A stretch of DNA of 43,533 nt, taken from positions 1,960,001-2,003,533 of the forward strand of contig OX595986.1 of the NCBI GenBank assembly GCA_951394045.1, read 5' to 3'. The DNA comes from Nitzschia sp. DOCU1. Lineage: Eukaryota > Bacillariophyta > Bacillariophyceae > Bacillariales > Bacillariaceae. Below are positions 43,120 to 43,533 of this stretch, piece by piece. Both the position numbers and the translations under genes were made by a program. The notes below the pieces were generated by a model. That model saw nothing but the letters and a program-made list of their open reading frames with translations. It did no database searches and was not told the DNA's origin. Every line of letters begins with the position of its first letter. Positions within the stretch are counted from its first letter, which is position 1.

Positions 43120-43336
43120 GAGTAGACGTCGACGGCTCTCGCGCTCGCCGTTGTCGTCGTCATTGCTCGTCAGCCGCGCCGGCCTTGCCCGTCCGTCCGT
43201 GCGTCCACAGACGTTTGACCAAGTCGACGTCAGCCAGGTGTGTATGTAAGGTATGTAGGTACTACACGTAGGCCATTGTGTGTACTCTTTACTCTAACTA
43301 CTTGTTAGATCTAGAGGGGTATTCTAGTGTACTGCA
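43120..43336 (-). repeat. truncated 5' LTR of copy C
   Basis: It corresponds to the right-hand ~215 bp of the 417-bp LTR, from GTAGACGTCGACGG to GTACTGCA. The left half was removed with the internal deletion. Confidence 0.9.
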
Positions 43337-43533
43337 CGTGATTTGGCACCCCGCGGTGAAAGCAGCGGGGTGAATGGACCGCTAGCGTAGATCGAGCACC
43401 CGCCGAACAACAGGTGATTTCGGAACACGGTGAAAGCAGCGCGATGCATTCAGCGTATGATAGTCGAGCACCCGGAAATTGATGAGGACCCGTGGTGAAA
43501 GCATCATCATGTTGGCTCGCGGCATCGACGGCG
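43337..43533. repeat. satellite-like units, continuing past the window edge
   Basis: Landmarks CGTGATTTGGCACCCCGCGGTGAAAG (start), CGAACAACAGGTGATTTCGG, GGTGAAAGCAGCGCGATGCATT and ACCCGGAAATTGATGAGGAC match the array at 31150-32592. The right limit is outside the window. Confidence 0.85.

Larger units (their letters stand above)
41434..43336 (-). mobile_element. retrotransposon copy C, internally deleted
   Basis: 3' LTR 41434-41850, pol 3' part to about 43119, then directly a 5'-truncated piece of the 5' LTR (about 43120-43336). Gag, protease, RT and most of RNase H are gone. Flanks are CGTG on both sides (41430-41433 and 43337-43340), matching the uninterrupted repeat sequence ACACGTGATTTGG, so the insertion has a 4-bp target duplication (or 5 bp if the last LTR base is counted with it). 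The deletion joins AAGCTCTATCGTCGA to GTAGACGTCGACGG with only a few bases of shared sequence. Confidence 0.92.

Noticed and set aside
1..43533. tRNA genes
   Set aside because: No stretch with paired A- and B-box sequences and a plausible cloverleaf was found by eye; a GGCTCGAATCCCT in gag is coding sequence. A covariance-model scan would be decisive.

Overview
The window is nuclear DNA from a diatom, most like a pennate such as Phaeodactylum tricornutum. The evidence is indirect but consistent. Spliceosomal introns are mostly 69-95 nt with GTAAGT-type donors. Several products carry the bipartite N-termini (ER signal peptide, then a SF/AF-type junction) used to enter a diatom plastid. There is also a twin-arginine thylakoid-lumen protein resembling PsbQ', and conserved eukaryotic genes (LSM4, ribosomal protein eL43, clathrin heavy chain). 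The species assignment is inference; no database search was possible.

Layout. Positions 1 to about 470 hold a truncated piece of rDNA on the minus strand (ITS2, 5.8S, ITS1). 850-11 kb is ordinary gene-dense sequence: a four-exon multi-pass plastid membrane protein, a small plastid-type protein, a PsbQ'-like gene, LSM4 (whose first coding exon is only the ATG), a single-pass membrane protein with an Arg/Ser tail, and eL43. A repeat-bearing spacer follows, with a tandem duplication inside an ORF. Clathrin heavy chain starts at 11113 and is cut off by 200 N at 15834-16033.

16.0-26.7 kb is a Ty3/gypsy-type LTR retrotransposon block on the minus strand. Two nearly identical elements sit in tandem (period 5165 bp) and share one LTR. 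Next to them is an inverted, decayed fragment of the same family. In both elements gag and pol lie in the same reading frame, separated by one TGA, with no ATG at the start of pol. This points to Gag-Pol expression by stop-codon readthrough. A third, internally deleted copy (41434-43336) is inserted in satellite-like repeats with a CGTG target duplication.

27.5-30.8 kb encodes a four-PDZ scaffold-like protein. 31.15-32.59 kb is a degenerate tandem array (unit about 100-150 bp) that reappears around the third retroelement and runs to the right edge. 33.2-35.4 kb encodes a plastid-type S49 (SppA/SohB) protease. Divergent from it, 36.2-41.0 kb encodes a large receptor with a CHASE-like extracytosolic domain, a class III nucleotide cyclase and a class I cyclic-nucleotide phosphodiesterase, so that synthesis and breakdown of a cyclic nucleotide are joined in one chain.

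Intron-exon structures were derived by hand from GT-AG sites, reading-frame phase and protein continuity. All junctions reported are phase-consistent, but none is supported by transcript data.
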